In this document: positions 61,954 through 64,000 of the stretch, one piece after another | How positions within the stretch are numbered: position 1 is the first letter of the stretch | Layout: the number at the start of each line of letters is the position of its first letter | Assembly (NCBI GenBank): GCA_041739525.1 | Contig: JBGSNQ010000169.1 | Location: 51,228 to 115,227, forward strand | Direction: 5' to 3' | From: DATJGR01 sp041739525 | GTDB taxonomy: Bacteria; Pseudomonadota; Gammaproteobacteria; Pseudomonadales; Azotimanducaceae | Length of the DNA stretch: 64,000 nt | The notes under the pieces: generated by a model | What the model was told of the DNA's origin: nothing | What the model saw: only the letters and a program-made list of their open reading frames with translations | Databases searched by the model: none | Made by a program: the position numbers and the translations under genes

Positions 61954-62451
61954 ATGGCACCTACCTGGCTTTTGATGCTGTGCGGATTTTCCATCATCGG
62001 CTGCGCGGTGGTTGCGGGAGTCCTGTTAACTTTTTCGGATTTCGTTATGAGGTCGCTGAATGGGGCGCAGACCGCCGCCGGTATCGAGGTCATGCAACTC
62101 ATCAACCGCGAAGTCTTCAAGACAGTCTTCATGACCCTGGCGGCGGGTCTATTGCTCGTGTCGCCGGTCCTGATGGGTTACGCCTACGTCAACCTGGCGG
62201 GCCCCGCTGCGAGCCTGATCATCGGCGGAGCGGCGCTGTATGTTGCCGGCGTAGCAGTGACCCTGGTCTTCAATGTTCCGATGAACGATCGCCTCGCGCG
62301 ATTGGAGAGTTCCGGCACCGACGGGGCCGCTTACTGGACGAATACCTATTTTCCGCGCTGGACGTTCTGGAACTGGGTTCGCGTCATCTGCTGCGCGGCA
62401 GCGGCGGGGTGCTATCTCATCGCCAGCCTCTGGCTAGTTCAGGTGCGGTAG
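61954..62451 (+). CDS. DUF1772-family membrane protein
   Basis: This 165-residue protein has four predicted membrane helices (WLLMLCGFSIIGCAVVAGVL, VFMTLAAGLLLVSPVLMG, SLIIGGAALYVAGVAVTL, VICCAAAAGCYLIASLWL). It carries the DUF1772 pattern NVPMNDRLA...YWTNTYFPRWTFWNWVR, shared with anthrone-oxygenase-like proteins. The substrate is unknown. ATG 61954 is preferred over ATG 61945 because GAGG lies 9 bases before it. It is likely controlled by the divergent TetR. Confidence 0.82.
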   Translation: MAPTWLLMLCGFSIIGCAVVAGVLLTFSDFVMRSLNGAQTAAGIEVMQLINREVFKTVFMTLAAGLLLVSPVLMGYAYVNLAGPAASLIIGGAALYVAGVAVTLVFNVPMNDRLARLESSGTDGAAYWTNTYFPRWTFWNWVRVICCAAAAGCYLIASLWLVQVR

Positions 62452-62493
62452 ACACCGGATCGACTGCGTAATCAAACAAAGAAGGCTCAGACG

Positions 62494-62895
62494 ATGCAAA
62501 GCTCAGCAGTGCTCAAAATCAAACTGATCGTCGCGGGTCTGATTGGCGCCGGTGTTGGAGGAGCAATTCTGTTCATACCCGAGGCGTTCCACGCGACAAC
62601 CGGCATTCGCCTGGGTGCCGATGTGAGTTTGCTCAATGAAATGCGTGCCTCCGGCGGGGCATTGCTGGCGAGTGGAGTGTTGGTGATGTCGGGCGCCTGG
62701 GTGCCCAAGCTGACTTTTACGTCCATCACGGTGGCTTCTTTGCTCTACCTGTCGTACGGCCTGTCCCGGGTTCTAAGCATCGTTATTGATGGAATGCCGG
62801 ATCCGGGACTCGTACAGGTAGCTGCTCTGGAAATCGCCATCGGGTCCGTTTGCGTTTTGGCGCTCGCGAAATACCGCAAAAAAGTGCGGCCGTAA
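62494..62895 (+). CDS. DUF4345-family membrane protein
   Basis: This 133-residue protein has four membrane helices (LIVAGLIGAGVGGAILFI, ASGGALLASGVLVMSGA, ITVASLLYLSYGLSRVL, ALEIAIGSVCVLALA) and the family-like motif LLNEMRASGGALLASG plus IDGMPDPGLVQ. Function is unknown. It follows the DUF1772 gene by 42 bases and is probably in the same operon. Confidence 0.8.
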   Translation: MQSSAVLKIKLIVAGLIGAGVGGAILFIPEAFHATTGIRLGADVSLLNEMRASGGALLASGVLVMSGAWVPKLTFTSITVASLLYLSYGLSRVLSIVIDGMPDPGLVQVAALEIAIGSVCVLALAKYRKKVRP

Positions 62896-62946
62896 GACCT
62901 TGGCGTAATCCACCGGATCTATCGCCATGGAACACCGGCAGAGCAT

Positions 62947-62965
62947 AATAATGATTGTCATTACT
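62947..62965. promoter_or_regulatory. Fur-box-like palindrome
   Basis: AATAATGATTGTCATTACT matches 14 of 19 positions of the classic Fur box and contains the perfect dyad TAATGA-TTG-TCATTA. It lies 47 bases before the GST-like gene. Another repressor with a similar AT-rich dyad could equally be the reader. Confidence 0.4.
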
Positions 62966-63012
62966 AAGTGGCCCTGCTACAAGTCGACATCGCATCGAAT
63001 TCTGGAACGGGC

Positions 63013-64000
63013 ATGCCGATCGCCGAACGGATCCGACTCAAAGGCGTTCCTGGCTCACCGTATACGAGGAAGATGCTCGCGTACCTGCGCTATCGCCACA
63101 TTCCCTATCAGCTGCTGATCGGCAGCCAAGCAGATTCGTTGGGCCTACCGCGACCGAAGGTAGATCTACTGCCGACGTTTTACTTGCGCAACGACAAGAA
63201 TGAGTTGGAAGCGATCGTAGACTCGACGCCGCTGATTCGCCGGTTCGAAGGGCAGTTCAGCGGCAGAGCCACGATCCCCGAACACCCGGCGCTCGCTTTT
63301 CTGAATTATCTGATCGAGGACTACGCCGACGAATGGCTGACCAAAGCGATGTTCCACTACCGCTGGCGCTACGCCACAGACATCGCGATGGCGAGCACGA
63401 TCCTGCCGCGCTGGACTTCACTCAATGCCCCGCAAGCGCAGCTGGAGCGCATGGGTGCGTTCATCAGCGAGCGTCAGATCGCGCGCCTGTACGTCGTCGG
63501 ATCCAACGACGTCACGGCGCCTGTCATCGAGGACAGCTACAAGCGCTTCCTCGATATCTTCGACAATCTGATTCAGCGCCAGACGTTCGTTTTCGGTGAG
63601 CGGCCCGCTTCGGCCGACTTCGCCATCTATGCGCAACTGACGCAACTGGCAAAGTTCGACCCGACTCCGGCTGCGATCTGTCTCGCACAAACACCTCGCG
63701 TGCACGCGTGGACCGATGTCGTCGACGACTTGAGCGGACATCCCGGAGACACATCCGATTGGATGTCGAGCGCGTCGAGCCACGAAGCGCTGGGCGACCT
63801 GCTCGCCGAAATCGGCCGCGTCTATGCGCCGGTGCTGCTGGCGAATGCAAGGGCGCTGAAGGCCGGCGACGCGCAGTTCGAAGCACGGGTCGACGACCGG
63901 CCGTGGGTACAACCGACGTTTCCGTATCAGGCCAGGTGTCTGCACTGGATCAACGACGAATACCAAAGGCTCGACGCGGACAGCCGCCGCGCGGTCGACG
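63013..64000 (+). CDS. Glutathione S-transferase-like protein (3' end outside window)
   Basis: The frame from ATG 63013 is open to the right edge (at least 329 codons). The N-terminal 85 residues look like a thioredoxin/GST-N domain (RIRLKGVPGSPYTRKMLAYL, PTFYLRNDKNELEAIVDS, PLIRRFEGQF), where GSPYT stands at the active-site position. A helical GST-C-like region follows (LNYLIEDYADEWLTKAMFHY, RPASADFAIYAQL), then an unusual extension of 100 residues or more. It is longer than typical GSTs (about 200-230). A Fur-box-like dyad lies upstream. Confidence 0.85.
   Translation, partial: MPIAERIRLKGVPGSPYTRKMLAYLRYRHIPYQLLIGSQADSLGLPRPKVDLLPTFYLRNDKNELEAIVDSTPLIRRFEGQFSGRATIPEHPALAFLNYLIEDYADEWLTKAMFHYRWRYATDIAMASTILPRWTSLNAPQAQLERMGAFISERQIARLYVVGSNDVTAPVIEDSYKRFLDIFDNLIQRQTFVFGERPASADFAIYAQLTQLAKFDPTPAAICLAQTPRVHAWTDVVDDLSGHPGDTSDWMSSASSHEALGDLLAEIGRVYAPVLLANARALKAGDAQFEARVDDRPWVQPTFPYQARCLHWINDEYQRLDADSRRAVD

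Noticed and set aside
58045..64000. Second copy of the tRNA-Phe 3' end as attR
   Set aside because: By-eye search found only short chance matches such as GGCCAC.
1..64000. CRISPR arrays, rRNA genes, insertion sequences with terminal repeats
   Set aside because: No regularly spaced repeats, no rRNA signatures and no transposase gene were seen.

Overview
The window is a GC-rich chromosomal segment from a gammaproteobacterium. The evidence is gene content and order: ubiB-hisE-tatABC, typA-dtd, glnA followed by a DUF4124 gene and ntrBC, an MSHA-type pilus locus, trmL/secB/rhodanese/gpmI/envC/ctpA, hisBA, and asmA-mutY-yggX-tRNA-Phe. I cannot name the genus. Most genes carry the same GC-rich codon use. 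The stretch right of the tRNA (about 58.1-61.3 kb) is visibly different and gene-poor.

Layout: 1-3.3 kb, end of ubiB, hisE and the twin-arginine translocase. 3.3-7 kb, dtd and typA on the minus strand, then a PP-loop/TusA sulfur-handling pair. 7-12 kb, a nitrogen-control block: glnA, a DUF4124 protein and ntrB/ntrC, with readable sigma-54 promoters and NtrC-type palindromes before both glnA and ntrBC. 12.1-27.9 kb, an MSHA-like type IV pilus or pseudopilus locus (mshI to mshP on the minus strand, an mshQ-like adhesin gene facing it) with a predicted flavin/F420 oxidoreductase inserted before the pilin gene. 28-34.8 kb, housekeeping genes. 35.3-54.3 kb, the most unusual part: an interrupted small gene, a Calx-beta autotransporter, an exported caspase-like protein, a 5'-shortened haem-binding (GlcG/HbpS) gene, an outer-membrane beta-barrel, a ten-haem cytochrome with a C-terminal LVIVD propeller, a five-haem cytochrome, a PP2C phosphatase, a YiiX-type permuted papain-like protein, two FHA proteins, a transmembrane Ser/Thr kinase and an SH3 lipoprotein. 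54.4-58 kb, asmA, mutY, yggX and tRNA-Phe(GAA).

Right of the tRNA is a remnant of an integrative element. It holds a tyrosine recombinase with an in-frame TGA at codon 3, an overlapping AlpA-like gene, and about 1.8 kb with palindromes but no gene I can support. The window ends with a TetR regulator divergent from two small membrane proteins (DUF1772, DUF4345), and a glutathione-transferase-like gene cut by the right edge.

The best candidate for an undescribed system is the 38.5-54.3 kb block. It joins a barrel plus multihaem cytochrome set, which could move electrons across the envelope, to a complete Ser/Thr phosphorylation set (kinase, phosphatase, FHA readers) and a periplasmic caspase-like protein. 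The tight spacing from the barrel gene to the phosphatase supports co-expression. The functional link is inference.
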